This document shows positions 24,113 through 35,306 of a stretch of 64,000 nucleotides of DNA, piece by piece. How positions within the stretch are numbered: position 1 is the first letter of the stretch; each line of letters opens with the position of its first letter. This stretch comes from Syncephalastrum monosporum B8922. Taxonomy: Eukaryota; Mucoromycota; Mucoromycetes; Mucorales; Syncephalastraceae. The position numbers and the translations under genes are program-made. The stretch lies in the NCBI GenBank assembly GCA_000697355.1, contig JNEN01001269.1, positions 62,001 through 126,000 of the forward strand. Reading direction: 5' to 3'. A model generated the notes under the pieces. The model worked only from the letters and a program-made list of their open reading frames with translations. It made no database searches and was not told where the DNA came from.

Positions 24113-24745
24113 ATGACTCTTTTGGAACAACTGTACAGCCTTGTGATTCGGCCGGCGAAGAAGGAAGCGACATCGACCGGTATCACCCAAATCCCAACGA
24201 CTGCAACTACATCCACCCAGTCTATTACTGCGACAGCATGCATGACAGCCAAAGGCTTTCTGCCGGCTGCGACGCCGTCGCAACCCCATCTGATCCCAGT
24301 GCAAGTCACGGTACCCATCCCGATTGCCTCGGCAACCGTGTTCCAGCAACAATCACCCCAGGACGAATGCCCCTCGCTAAGCTCCTCCACTGACAGTAAC
24401 TCGACCGATACTTCGAGTCTCTCAAACCCTGTCCAAGCCGAAGACGACGAAATGGTGCAGTATCAGCAAGATTTCGATTCGATTGCCGCTCTGACAGGGA
24501 TGCTCTGCGAGTACCTTCAAAGGCACGAGCCCGAGCTCGAGCGGTTCCACTGTCCTCAGGAACCGCTCTGGAAGCGACCGCGGGATGTGCGTGCCAACCC
24601 GGCTCACCTGCGTATGATTGTCGCCGAGCTCAACATGATGCGTGCCAACAAGATTGTCTGCCCTCTTCGCACGCGGTCTTGCCTTGCTAAACGCAGTGAT
24701 GAGTTTAGCCCGCACCAGGCGAGTCCATTGAGGTACGCTTTGTAA
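24113..24745 (+). CDS. Hypothetical protein, 210 aa
   Basis: Single-exon open frame directly after a long pyrimidine tract. The first half is low-complexity, rich in Thr, Ser, Pro and Ile. The second half (about 105-210) looks folded and helical: DFDSIAALTGMLCEYLQRHE, then RANPAHLRMIVAELNMMRAN, ending in RSDEFSPHQASPLRYAL. The ordered C-terminal part and the clean start support a real gene. I do not recognise the family. AG/GTACGC near 24735 could be a splice donor into a later exon, but no convincing continuation before the next gene was found. Confidence 0.6.
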   Translation: MTLLEQLYSLVIRPAKKEATSTGITQIPTTATTSTQSITATACMTAKGFLPAATPSQPHLIPVQVTVPIPIASATVFQQQSPQDECPSLSSSTDSNSTDTSSLSNPVQAEDDEMVQYQQDFDSIAALTGMLCEYLQRHEPELERFHCPQEPLWKRPRDVRANPAHLRMIVAELNMMRANKIVCPLRTRSCLAKRSDEFSPHQASPLRYAL

Positions 24746-25255
24746 ATACTATAGATATATTACATACCCTTTTTTTTCTTTCTACCATTACTCTCTTCTT
24801 CACCACCAATGCATAACTCACCCACCCACCACTACATACACTTCCGTCGCATCACCTCCTCTTCCTCCTTTTATACTTTTTTTTTGGCTCATCCTTGAAG
24901 CATATATACCCCTTTCGTTCATACGTAACCCTATAATGTTGGGAATCCGCTATAAATTAATACAGTTTTAAACATGTACACACACATAGAGAGAGTACAG
25001 GCACGATGATCGAGAAAGAGAGTATTTTGTATTGTAGGTTCGATGTGATAAACAGCCGCACGGGCAGTGCTTGTAGGTTTATGAGCGTATGAATAGGGAA
25101 GAAGAAAAGGTAAAGCATGTGAAGAGAGCGTGGTTTTCTAGTTGATGGTGTGTATCATGAGTCGGGGGATGATTAGCAGCCTGCGTTGCAGCAATAGTAC
25201 GGTTTTCTCTTTTTAAATCCATTTGTTTCCTTCATCCCCCAAAAGCATTGATTGA
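24746..25255. other. Intergenic before the Sec2-like gene
   Basis: No gene seen. It holds 3' UTR-like AT-rich sequence and the promoter of the next gene. An intron joining the two genes would have to be about 500 nt, far longer than others in this window. Confidence 0.45.
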
Positions 25256-27183
25256 ATGCAAGTGCACGAGCCGGGCGCTTTGCAGCAGCGGCTGCATGAC
25301 GGCTCTCTTCCAAAGCAGCAAACCATTGCCAACTTGTACAGCCAACTCCAGGCCGCCATGGACAGGGCCACCCTAAATAATAACAGCAACAACAATAATT
25401 ACGCTAATAGTCATACGCACGCTCCCCACCTGACCGACAACAACGATAGCAACAACAGCAGCAGCGACAACAACGATAGTCTCCATACTACAACCACGTC
25501 GACTGCTTTTGCCTCAGAAAACGCTCACATTAAATCAACCGTGCCCGAGTCGTGTCGATCGTCAGAAGAAAGCGGCTTCTACTCGTCGGCAAGCACGACG
25601 ACGAGTCCCGTCACACCGCATCCCTTGTTGACGTGCGCATGCCATCATTGGCTCGTGTCGGTGGATTCGGAGCATTGCGGTCTGTGCGATGAACCGCTGG
25701 CCATCCTGCAGGAGTGGCAAGCCGACCGCACCCGCCGCTTCCAGTGCATTCAGCAGCATATGGATGACCTCGACACCGTCCTGCGTTCCAAGCGCGAACA
25801 CCAGTCACGGCTGCATACGCTGATGAGCGAGCTGAAGACCAAGGAAGCCGCTTCTGAGCAGCGCAGTGCCGACCTGGACTCGCTCAGGGCGGATCTGCGC
25901 GTGCTTGACACCAAATACCGCGACGAATTACAGCAGATTGCTGAGCTTCAGGCCAACAAGGAGCTCGTCAAGCACGAACTCGAAGAGCTGTCGACCCGGC
26001 TCTTTGAAGAAGCCCGGCACATGGTCGCAGCCGAGCAAGCCCAGAGCCAGGGCCTCGCTGAGATCAATGTCCGTCTTCAGGCCGAGCTGCAGAAGGCAGA
26101 ACAGTCCTTGGAGCATGTCGAGGCTGAGCTGGCGACGCTCCGCAAGAAAGAAACCAAAGACCATCCGCCCCCGATTGAGCTCGACAGCACGACCCGCGCC
26201 CAGCTCGACCTTTGCACCCTCGTCACCAGCGATCACCCCTGGACGGTGGAGCCGAGCCACCCGGACGACCAGTGCCTGCTCGAGTTCCAGCAGTTCATGG
26301 ATACGGTCGGTACCGTCTCGCTGAGGAAGCTGCATAACCTGCCGTTTATCAAGACCTGTCTCACTGAGGACATCCGACCCGCCCTCCGCTTTGGCCCGAA
26401 CCCGCGCATGGCCTCGAAAAAGATCGTGGACGCCATCCTGGCCAAGACCTGCCTTGTCGAACCCTGCCCGCCCGGGTTTGCCAAGCAGCAAATGCTGGAG
26501 AAAGAAGCACAGCAGAGCGCCGAAGTGGATACCATCACCAGTCTATGGGAGCGCTTTGCAACGACTCCGACCTTTCAGGGCTGCCAGGCATGTGGCCGGG
26601 ATGTCGCGGAATGCGACTTGACGTATCGGTTCCGTATATCCTACTTTGACGAGTGGTCCTGCATCGACCGCTTTTGCCGCGATCGGCTGGAAAGCGTTAT
26701 CCAGTTCTACACATTTGTGCGTCAGCTGCGTATCGGCGCTTATCACCATCGGTCCTCCCCCGAGCTTTATCAAGAGCTGACTCGATTGCGCTTGCAAATG
26801 TTTATGAGCAGGTAACACAGGGGTTTTCTTTTTTTTTTTTGTCAAATCAGAGGATTTTTGCCTGTCTTGAATCGAGCGGGACAGTTACTCATGCACAAGA
26901 AAAAAAAAAATTTTTTTTTTTTCTTTATCTCTCTTCACATTCACACATTTCACATATTCACACACACCGATTTATCTATTGTAGGATGGGCGTGCTCCCG
27001 GCCATGCTCGAGGGCTTGGGCTTAGATAACGCGGTGGTGGGTAAACCCGAGACCTTGCGGGACGACGACAACGACAGCGCGAGAAACAGCATTGGCAACT
27101 ATGCTAACAGAAACTCATTTGATCCGCAACGGCTTTCCAGCTCGACCACCGATTCCGCACCTTCTTATATCTCTACCGTTTAG
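25256..27183 (+). CDS. SEC2: Sec2/Rabin-type Rab guanine-nucleotide exchange factor
   Basis: Exchange factor that activates the Sec4/Rab8 GTPase on secretory vesicles for exocytosis and tip growth. Exons are 25256-26811 and 26985-27183, giving 584 aa. The N-terminus is Asn/Ser-rich, followed by a Cys/His segment (CACHHW ... HCGLCDEP, about 125-150). The Sec2 coiled coil spans about 160-310: the GEF heart includes KYRDELQQIAELQANKELVK and LSTRLFEEARHMV (249-257), the family signature. The C-terminal half is helical and includes CQACGRDVAEC, a possible metal site, as in fungal Sec2-like proteins. Assignment rests on the LFEEAxxMV motif within a long coiled coil. The intron contains an unusual A11/T12 palindrome. 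Confidence 0.85.
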
Positions 27184-27763
27184 GTCTTACACCACCTTAA
27201 TTCCATTAATACCTTCCTGCAATGTTCCCACGCTCTCCCCAATTTCCTCTTTCAGCTTTTATTCTCGAATCCGTTCTTGTGCGTAGCGTTTATATCCTCT
27301 ATACCAGTACCGATCTGCTAAGAAACAAAATACACTCTATATCGACCCGAGCACATGATCTTGTACTCGAGACGCATGCGACCAAAATAGGAAGATTTGT
27401 TCAAGATAGCTTGTGCATCCTGTCTCTCTTTTGTCAGTTCGGTCGGTGCGCCGCAATATCTGTCATAGACTTTTGCACCATTCTAAATCAGAAACCCACT
27501 CCAAGGGCCGCAAAGAGCACCCAGTGTCCGTGGTCCACTTGCCTTTATTTTTTTCAATTTTGGTTGGCTGTGCTGGGCACCACTTGTATTTAAAGCTTCG
27601 CTGCAGATAACTTTTTTTTATCTGCATCCCATTTTAAACCCGCTGCTTTCAACAGGCCCCTCCCCTTCTTTTTTTTTTTTTTTCTTCTTTCTTTCCTGCT
27701 CCCTTCTACTTTCAACAGTCTTTTGCTTCTTCTTTAAAAAGACACAAACACATACCGGTTGGG
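27184..27763. other. Intergenic between Sec2-like and CNT genes
   Basis: No gene seen. The open frames at 27222-27610 have no family features. A pyrimidine-rich stretch (T13 at about 27671-27683) lies before the transporter ATG. Confidence 0.45.
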
Positions 27764-30002
27764 ATGGCAGGGCAACACGAAGAAGAACATTCAGTCAACG
27801 AGAGCATACCTCCGTACCATGGAGACTCCAAATTGTCTCCTCCAGCACAGCCAGAACAACAGGTCATCCATATGACCAACGTGAGCGCCACATCCTCCGA
27901 GAAACAGGACGGCTTTGGCGAAACGCGTATAATTGAACCCGTGAATAGCAAAGAATACGCTCCCAGTTCCAACGAAGCGCGGGAAAATCAGGATGACGAC
28001 GGCGACGCCGAAAAGAAAAAGGTGTCCCGCTTTAAGTTGTTCTATGCTCGCCATCGTCGCTGGTTCCAGTAAGCAAAACCGAGAAAAGAAAAAAAAAAAG
28101 AAGAGGAAGAGCAACAGAGAAGGGGAAGCCAGTTGGGATATATCATTGACTCGCTCCATTTTTTATTTTATTTTTCGTGCTTGAACCATAGCCTTGGCAT
28201 GTGGCTGATATTCACAGGCTATCTGGCAGCGGCGTTTGCACTTCAGGTACCCAAAGGCTACAACCAGGAAAACCTCATCCTTGGTTTGATCTATGCCTGG
28301 TTCACACTCTACATGATCTTCAACCATCTGGTCCCGACGACGGTTGTCACCAAGCCCCTCAGTTGGGCTTACGATACCCTGACCAACCCCTTTATGCGCT
28401 TCAGCCGGCTTGTGCGCTCCATTATCTACACCTTCTTCGTCTTTTGTGTCATTGTCGTCACCGTGTTTTCCCTGCCCGAGAAAGAAGATTCGACCCGTGT
28501 CCAGCGCCTCATTGCTCTGTTCGGCATGGTCGTCTTTATTGCCCTCATGGCCTTATTTTCCAAGGTAAGAGCTGGTTCAGATCAAGAAACGTGGCAACAA
28601 CAGCTGCCCACATGCAATCAGAACAGAAAAACAAATACACTAACCCCCTTTTTCCCTCTCTGTCTCTCTGCTTGCAATGTTTAGCATCGCCGGGCGATCA
28701 ATTGGTTCACGGTGAGCACTGCCATGCTTCTCCAATTCTTGCTCGCCCTCTTTGTGTTTCGCTCCTCGGCCGGCCACGACATTTTTCAGTGGGCCTCGAC
28801 CTTTGCCGAAGGCTACCTGAGCAAGTCCTGGTGGGGTATCCAGTTTGTCACCAACACGGACATGGCCAACTCGGGCATGTTTGCCGTGACCGTCTTCCCT
28901 GCCGTCATCCTTTTCATTGCCACCGTGCAGATGCTGTACTTCCTCGGCGCGCTGCAGTACCTGCTCTCGCGCTGCAGCGTCTTCTTTGTCAAGTTCCTCC
29001 AGGTCTCGGGCGGTGAAGCCATTGTGGCAGTTGCATCAGTACGTGAAATGCATGAGCTGCATGTCTGTTTACCTTCCTGATGCATGGTACTTACATACAC
29101 ATGCTTTCTTTATCATTATTGTACATAATTAGCCATTCCTGGGTCAAACCGAGAACGCGCTGCTCATCAAGCCCTTCTTACCGTACCTGACGCAGGCCGA
29201 GATGCATCAAATCATGACATCCGGCTTTGCCACCATTTCGGGCTCGGTCTTGTACGGCTACATTGCTATGGGCGTCTCGGGTCAGGCGCTGCTGACGTCG
29301 TGCATCATGTCCATCCCGTGCTCGCTCGCCATCTCCAAGCTTCGCTACCCTGAGACCGAGGAGTCCTTGACAGCAGGTGCGATCCGCGTCCCACCGCAGG
29401 ATGAGAGCGACAGGGCTGTCAACTTGCTCGATGCGGCTGCCAAGGGCGCCATGATTGGTATCAACATTTGCCTCAACATGGCCGCCAACTTGATTGCCAT
29501 TCTCGCCTTGCTCTACGCCGTCAACGCCGCGTTAACGTGGATTGGTAACTTTTTGACCATCCATGAACTCACGCTTCAGCTCGTGACGGGCTATATCTTT
29601 GTCCCTGTAAGCACTAGCGCCCATTCTCCACTTTTTCTTTGTGTGTTGGAAAGACTGATATACGACTGCGCGTTCTAGATTGCCTGGTTGATCGGTGCGG
29701 ATAACAAGGATCTGGTCACCGTCGGACAGCTGATGGCGACCAAGATCTGGGCCAACGAGTTCGTTGCATACCAAGAGCTGACGACGACCTATGCTGGCAA
29801 ACTGTCGTCGCGCTCGGAGCTGATCGTAACCTACGCGCTCTGTGGCTTTGCTAACCTGGGCAGTGTTGGCATGCAGATCGGTGTCCTGGGCACGTTGGCC
29901 CCCACCCGCAGCGGTGACATCTCGCGCATGGCCTTTTCGGCCATGATTTGCGGCGCCTTCAGTACCTGGATTTCCGCTGCAGTGGCTGGCATGGTTCTTT
30001 AA
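27764..30002 (+). CDS. Concentrative nucleoside transporter (CNT family)
   Basis: Cation-coupled nucleoside importer of the plasma membrane. Exons are 27764-28068, 28192-28564, 28685-29038, 29133-29606 and 29679-30002, giving 609 aa. A cytosolic acidic N-terminus of about 100 residues ends in a basic cluster (KKKVSRFKLF). About ten or more hydrophobic helices follow. Family signatures are seen: GQTENALLIKPF at the start of exon 4, the Nup/CNT core (SGGEAIVAVAS), and NLGSVGMQIGVLG near the end (gate domain). The NLGSVG and GQTE motifs are diagnostic of the family. The length is close to human CNTs. Confidence 0.93.
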
Positions 30003-30271
30003 AAAAGGGATCGTTTTCCCAATTCATCGTTTGTACAGGATTTATCCCGTTCACTTTACTCTTTATAGTCTCCCCTTCCCTATCGCCCCGTTCATCCTCT
30101 CCCTTTTCTATCTGTCCCTATCTGGTATATACCTTCTTAATTTGTTTATTTACAGGAAGTGATAAAGGCAGTTTATTCTGTGAATTAATGGCTATGATCC
30201 AACGGTTGTATGACTTTGTATACAAGGAGCAAGTAGTCTGTGTGTGCATCATGCAAGGGCGAGCCGGTATG

Positions 30272-31857
30272 TTATACCTCTTCGTCTTCTGAGCTAGAAG
30301 AGGCGTCTGACTCCTTAACGTTGGCGAATGGGTTGTCATCCTGACTCGCAGGGTAAACGAGGCTACCGTATTCCACACTTTCTCGCATCACCCTGAAAGC
30401 CTCCTCTGTATAGGCCTTCATCTCCTCTGGACTGATCGTATTGCCTTTGTCAAGCTTTTTGAGTCGCCGATTGATCAGGTCTTGCCTGATCAGCCGCACG
30501 CCTGTCTCGGGGACGAGGACCTGTTGAATAAACTCCAAAGGAAGCTGGGGCGCACAGTCTTCGGGTGTGAGGGTTTGCGTTTTGAGGAACATGGTGTTGA
30601 GGGTATCTAAAATAATGGAAGCACCTTTGGAGCCATAATAACCCGGCTATTACAAAAGTACGGGGTTGTGTCCGTCAGCTCAGGTACATCGTAGCATGAA
30701 AACAGAGAAATAAAACAGGAACGTATGTATACCAAGGTCTCATCAAAGCGGGCCATCATGCCCATCGAGCTCCGAGCTCGGTTCTTGCCCAGCTCTTGGT
30801 AGGCGTCCTGCGCCTTTTGCCGGAACGGGCTGTCTATCTTGCGCCGGATGACATCCATGAGCTCACCGCGGAGGCGATGGATGCGTTTGGCCAGCAATTC
30901 AAAGTGCATCGAGGACGGATACTTTCGCTCGCGGCCGAGCGGCTTGAGCTCGCACTCGATCTTGTGGAGGCGGCAAAAGTAAAACTGCTCCATGCTCGAG
31001 ACGGGCCGGCGGACGACAATCTTTTTGCCCGAGAGGTTTTTGCCCAGCGTGCGGTGCCAGTGGGCGGTCTGCTGTTCCTCGAACGCGCGGTCTTTCTCCT
31101 CCATGCTCTTGAGCGCAGCGCGCAGCAGCTTGGTCGGCTTGCGCTCGAAGCGCACGTTGCAGTAAGGGCACTCGAGGCGCTTGCGGTTGATCTGGACGAC
31201 GGTGTTGAGCCGCGTCTGCTCAATGCGCTCCTCCTGCTTCTCGCGCTTGCGCTTAATGTCTTCCAGACGCTCCTTGTTCTCTGTCCTGCGACGGCTGGGG
31301 ATCACGAGCTGGTCCTTTTGTGAGCCCGCTTGTTCTTGCGAGGACGTCGGCGTGCCGGATGGCGACCGGGCCAGACCCGGCGATTGCTGGAAGGCATCGT
31401 CCGTCTCTGCGGCATGCTTCCTGGGATCTCCCTTTCGACCGGACTCCGCAGACGGCAGGCGTCTGCTGGACTTTCTTGACTTTGTCGCTTGGCTCGCTGA
31501 CAGGGAGCGCTCGGAAGAAAGTGCGGATGGGTTCCTGGTGGGACGGGATCGCACGCGTTTTCTCTCGTCCGACGGGCGATCGATGGCCTTGGATCCGGAG
31601 GAGCGGTCACTGCCCGTTTTCCGCCTGGCCGCTTCTTGCTTTGGAGGCGGTGCCCTGGACGGTGGCTGTCTTGCCTTTCGTTTGGCCGGGCGACGAGACT
31701 CACCCGCGAAATCGCTGTCGTCCGACTCGTGATCGTCCGCGGTGTCCGACTCGTTGTAGTTTTTCCGTTTTCCAGCGCGGGTCAATCGGGCGCGAGAGGC
31801 ATCAACCGGCTGATGGGGAGTGACTTGGGTGCGCTTTGGAGAGAGGGTCGTACCCAT
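30272..31857 (-). CDS. RTC4-like domain protein
   Basis: Nuclear protein with a C-terminal RTC4-like domain (restriction of telomere capping 4 in yeast; molecular role not settled). Exons on the minus strand are 31857-30733 and 30646-30272, giving 499 aa. The first half is disordered, basic and Ser-rich with nuclear-localisation-like KRK clusters. A coiled coil (ENKERLEDIKRKREKQEERI) leads into a Cys pair (CPYCNVRF) and a CRLHKIEC segment, possibly a zinc site. The RTC4 domain covers about 335-470 (SSMHFELLAKRIHRL; RFDETLPGYYGSKGASII across the splice; FIQQVLVPETGVRLIRQDL). The acidic Ser tail is SSSSEDEEV. The start at 31857 is the first ATG that avoids the hydrophobic upstream frame. Confidence 0.85.
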
Positions 31858-32313
31858 TCGTGTCGTAAAGTAGTGTGAAGTAGAGCAGAAATAGGCGCAA
31901 CAAGCGTGAGCGTATATGTGGTCCCGTCTGGCGGATGAGCACAGACAATTTTGACCTGGCGGTGTTATCCAGATGGGCCGCGTGACAAAAATTCCCTGGT
32001 TGACTGTAATGCAACATGTGCATATGTAGATAACACACATACACAGATAGACCCTACACGTGCAATGTCCACTTTTGTTTCGTATGTTTATGCTTCGGTG
32101 GGTCATTCAACAGACTTCGCACATCCAACTGCCTATTGTCGATGCTCCCAACTTTTAATCGCCTAAAATGCGACGCTCGAGCGGAAACAGAAAAGAAAAC
32201 AAGCATGTAATTTACTCAATGCAAAGCAGAACAGGATATAAATGTTTTGTGTAGTGTGTAGTAGTTTAAAGTATGAGTTCTAGATGTTCCAGTGTCTATA
32301 ATGGCTCAATAAA
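31858..32313. other. Intergenic between RTC4-like gene and old yellow enzyme
   Basis: Promoter side of the RTC4-like gene and 3' UTR of the reductase gene, both on the minus strand. No further gene seen. Confidence 0.5.
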
Positions 32314-33486
32314 TTAGAGCTTGTTGTCGGCATAGAACGGGTAGTCGGTATAGCCCTCCACACCCTGGGTGTAGAAGGTCTTGCGGTTGTAGGGCGTCAG
32401 AGGCCAGCCGTTACGGAGTCGCTCGACAAGGTCAGGGTTAGCGATAAACGTACGACCGTAGGCAATCAGGTTTCCAGTCTCGTTGGCGACCTTCTCACCG
32501 AGCTGAGGGTTGGTGGTGTAGCCACCGGCAGAGATGAAGGCGCCCTTCCAGAGCTTGCGGAAAGGATCGAGCGAGTTGACGGTGTCGTTCTGGGTCTTGC
32601 GCGAGAAGTCGTCGCGGGGCTCAATGTAGTGGAGGTACGCCAGGTTGGGGTGCTTGGCCTGGAGCTGCTCGGTGATGTAGCCCCACGTCTCGTACGGCGT
32701 CTCGTCGGCCATGTCCTGGAACTCGGACCAGGGCGAGAGACGGATGCCGGTGCGCTCTTCGCCCACGGCCTTGCTCACCGCATCCACCACCTCCAGGCAG
32801 AAGCGCGTGCGGTTCTCGATCGAGCCGCCGTACTCATCCGTGCGCTTGTTGGACGACGTGTTGGTGAACTGGTCAATCAGATAGCTAGAATGTCCAGAGC
32901 CTGCGTGAGTCGACCTGCCATGTCCTTTGTGTTTTCATGTCACTACATACCCGTTGGCACCATGGATCTCGACACCGTCAAAGCCGGCTTCGATAGCACG
33001 CTCGGCCGCCTTGGCATAGTCCTGGACGACGCCCTTGATCTCCTCCACCGTCAAGGCATGCGGGACTTCATAGTCATCACCCGCCATGTTCTTGCCCTGG
33101 ATGGCAATGGCCGAAGCTGAGACGGGCGTCACGTTGTTGGGCAGCAGCTTCGAGGACGAGGCACGGCCGACGTGCCACAGCTGCAGGTAGATCACGCCGC
33201 CCTTTTCGTGCACCGCGTTGGTCACCGTCTTCCAGCCCTGGACCTGCTCGTCGGTGTAGATGCCAGGCGCACCGACGTACGCACCGGCGGTAGGCGAAAT
33301 CATCGTCGCCTCGGAAATCAAGAGACCGCCGGGCGTGGAGCGCTGCTTGTAGTACTCGGCCATGATCGGCACAGGCACAAACGCCTTGTCAGCGCGAAGA
33401 CGGGTCAGAGGGCAGAGCACAACACGGTGCTGGAGCTGGTTGGCACCCAGCTTGATGGGTTGGAACAGGAGCGAAGAGTTGACCAT
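32314..33486 (-). CDS. Old yellow enzyme, NAD(P)H:flavin oxidoreductase
   Basis: FMN-dependent ene-reductase of the old yellow enzyme family, reducing activated C=C bonds with NADPH. Exons are 33486-32951 and 32884-32314, giving 368 aa. The TIM barrel opens with LFQPIKLGANQLQHRVVLCP; LTRLRA follows. The active-site signature HGANGY (residues 175-180, with the His, Asn and Tyr that bind substrate and donate the proton) is rebuilt only across the splice. The end shows the FMN phosphate loop (FISAGGYTT) and AYGRTFIANPDL. Length and motifs are complete, so an active enzyme is expected. A CCAAT box and TATA box lie upstream. Confidence 0.96.
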
Positions 33487-33552
33487 CGTTATAACGGAGA
33501 GGGTTTCTGAGAGTTGAGAGTGCTGATAAGCTGTACCTGAATCGCACGCTGC

Positions 33553-33564
33553 TTTTATACCAAT
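33553..33564 (-). promoter_or_regulatory. TATA and inverted CCAAT boxes of the old yellow enzyme gene
   Basis: On the minus strand, ATTGG (33564-33560) is followed directly by TATAAAA (33559-33553), about 67-73 bp before the ATG at 33486. The spacing suits a strong inducible promoter. Confidence 0.6.
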
Positions 33565-34911
33565 CGCCGATTAGTAATACACTGACATGTCGGTCTTCAT
33601 AATAATAAGGGAGACGAACGACCCCTCAAGCACCGAAAGAAAATTTCTGGTGGCATTAATAATCCCCAAGGCCCATAAATGATACTGTGTCTCCAGAACG
33701 CCTATCACCCATTCCTATATTTTATATCTATACCACTATAAGCCAATTCTTCATCAGTGGTTGCGATAATCCTCTATGGGTGGTCCTAAATTGCATGGAC
33801 ATGGAGAATACAGCGTACAAGGTTGGAAATGAATACAAAAAAACATTTTGTAAGCACTGTTTGAGATTTCCATATTCGGAAGGAACCTTTCTTTTTGATT
33901 TCAAAGCAGGTCTTGGCTGACAGGCGATTAGACCTGAGTGGTGGATTCCTTTGATACAATGGTCTCATTCACCGCAAACTCAGTTAGACCGAAACACGAG
34001 ATAAAAAATGCTGAAATATCAACACTCAATGACAACAGCAAACTCTGAGAAGTGACCATGACATGCCAAGGTGCGGTTCTAGCTCCCTTATGTCGAACAT
34101 GGGATGGCAATTAATTTTACATAAAGTACAATATAGTGGGTATCGAGATTATAAATGTGTATCTTCCCACTTGCCTCTAATCACGCGAGCATGCATGAAA
34201 TATACACAACCACACTATCGATTCGCATTTCTCGCAAGAGTTGGGACAAATGTCGAAATACAGGCCGCATTTAACGGTCAATGGAAAATTCTACAGCACC
34301 ATGGCCTATCTGGCTTCTCTCTTCTAATTTCTCGCCATGATTATCCCAGTCCTTCTAAACAGTGAAGCCAAAGCTCAAGCAGAAGAAAATAATCGCATCC
34401 TAGGTTTATATGCTTCCCTTTAGGAAATACTACGCACTGTTTGATTCTCTTTCCGTAGTTCTTTTCTTCTTTCCCCCCTCACGGTACTTATTCGCTATCG
34501 ATCTCTCGCCATTGTTAAGCTTCAGAAGGGATTTACCACCAGCTTTTGGCTGCATTCCCCAACAACCTGACTCTTTTTTGAACAGGCTAATACGGAAGTT
34601 AAGACTCAGGTCAGAGACGGGATTCTCGGAAGAAAGGTCGCGCGGAAGAGCTTTTTGAAGGGTATGACAGTGGCGCCAGCCTAACATCAACATACCATCG
34701 AATGATGAATAACAAGAATTATGCTTTACTATCGCCAGCAGAGGCACGAATTGGTCAAACAAAGTCCAAGGTGGGCTGCCAGACTCGTTTCGCTGGAAGT
34801 GTTTACTTGTAACAGGAACGGCCATCTTCCCCCACCTGTCCTTCCTATCTGACATGATGGATACATATCTCACGTCGGGTGATGCGTCGTAAGCTTGTAT
34901 ATAGTGTCCGT
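33565..34911. other. Intergenic, no gene supported
   Basis: A minus-strand open frame of 200 codons (34430-35032) fills much of it, but it overlaps the intron and last exon of the small cysteine-rich gene in another frame and shows no family features. I see no other candidates. Confidence 0.45.
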
Positions 34912-35169
34912 TTATTGTTTGCAAGCTTCGCAGTCTGCTTTTGCCGATTGTCCTGCCTGAAGCCTGGATGAGGTGCACAAACATGAAGAAGTGAATAAAA
35001 CGTATGATAGAAGTGACAACGAGAACAAGCACTCATACTTTTTCTCCTTGCATTGCTGCTGAAATTCATTCCATTCTTTGAGGCATTTGGAGCGATCGTT
35101 ATTGTTTTTGAGGAGACATTCCTGGAGCGGCTTGTGGTCGCAAACGATTCGACGCGGGGGCTGCTCCAT
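34912..35169 (-). CDS. Small cysteine-rich (CHCH-like) protein, 60 aa
   Basis: Exons are 35169-35039 and 34963-34912 with a canonical GTATGA-CAG intron. The product is 60 aa and starts MEQPPRRIVCDHKPLQECLL. Cysteines C10, C18, C29 and C40 are spaced x7, x10 and x10, followed by CEAC near the end. This resembles the twin-cysteine CHCH proteins of the mitochondrial intermembrane space (many are respiratory-chain assembly factors), but the spacing is not the standard CX9C pair, so I do not assign a member. The gene is divergent from the ankyrin gene, with only 137 bp between start codons. Confidence 0.6.
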   Translation of the reverse strand: MEQPPRRIVCDHKPLQECLLKNNNDRSKCLKEWNEFQQQCKEKKYECLFSLSLLSYVLFTSSCLCTSSRLQAGQSAKADCEACKQ

Positions 35170-35178
35170 GGAAGAGCG

Positions 35179-35181
<3 letters not shown>

Positions 35182-35222
<41 letters not shown>
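35182..35222. repeat. (GA)n microsatellite in a bidirectional promoter
   Basis: About 20 perfect GA units between the start codons of two divergent genes (35169 minus, 35307 plus). GA/CT runs are common targets of GAGA-type factors in eukaryotes; here the role is inference from position. Confidence 0.8.
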
Positions 35223-35226
<4 letters not shown>

Positions 35227-35306
35227 AAGAATAAAGTCAATCGAATCCATGCGGCGCTAAAGGCACAATTTATATTTTCTTCTTTTTTTTCTGGTGATTT
35301 TGCTAC

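Noticed and set aside
24735..25260. Possible long intron joining the 210-aa gene to the Sec2-like gene
   Set aside because: It would be about 500 nt in a genome where introns here run 44-173 nt, and both proteins have plausible own starts and ends.
28201..29016. 271-codon plus-strand frame inside the CNT gene
   Set aside because: Shadow frame across exon 2, an intron and exon 3; the hydrophobic CNT frame is the real one.
30796..31323. 175-codon plus-strand frame opposite the RTC4-like gene
   Set aside because: Antisense shadow of the RTC4-like exon; no independent features.
34430..35032. 200-codon minus-strand open frame
   Set aside because: It overlaps the intron and second exon of the small cysteine-rich gene in another frame, has no family features, and its sequence looks like translated noncoding DNA.
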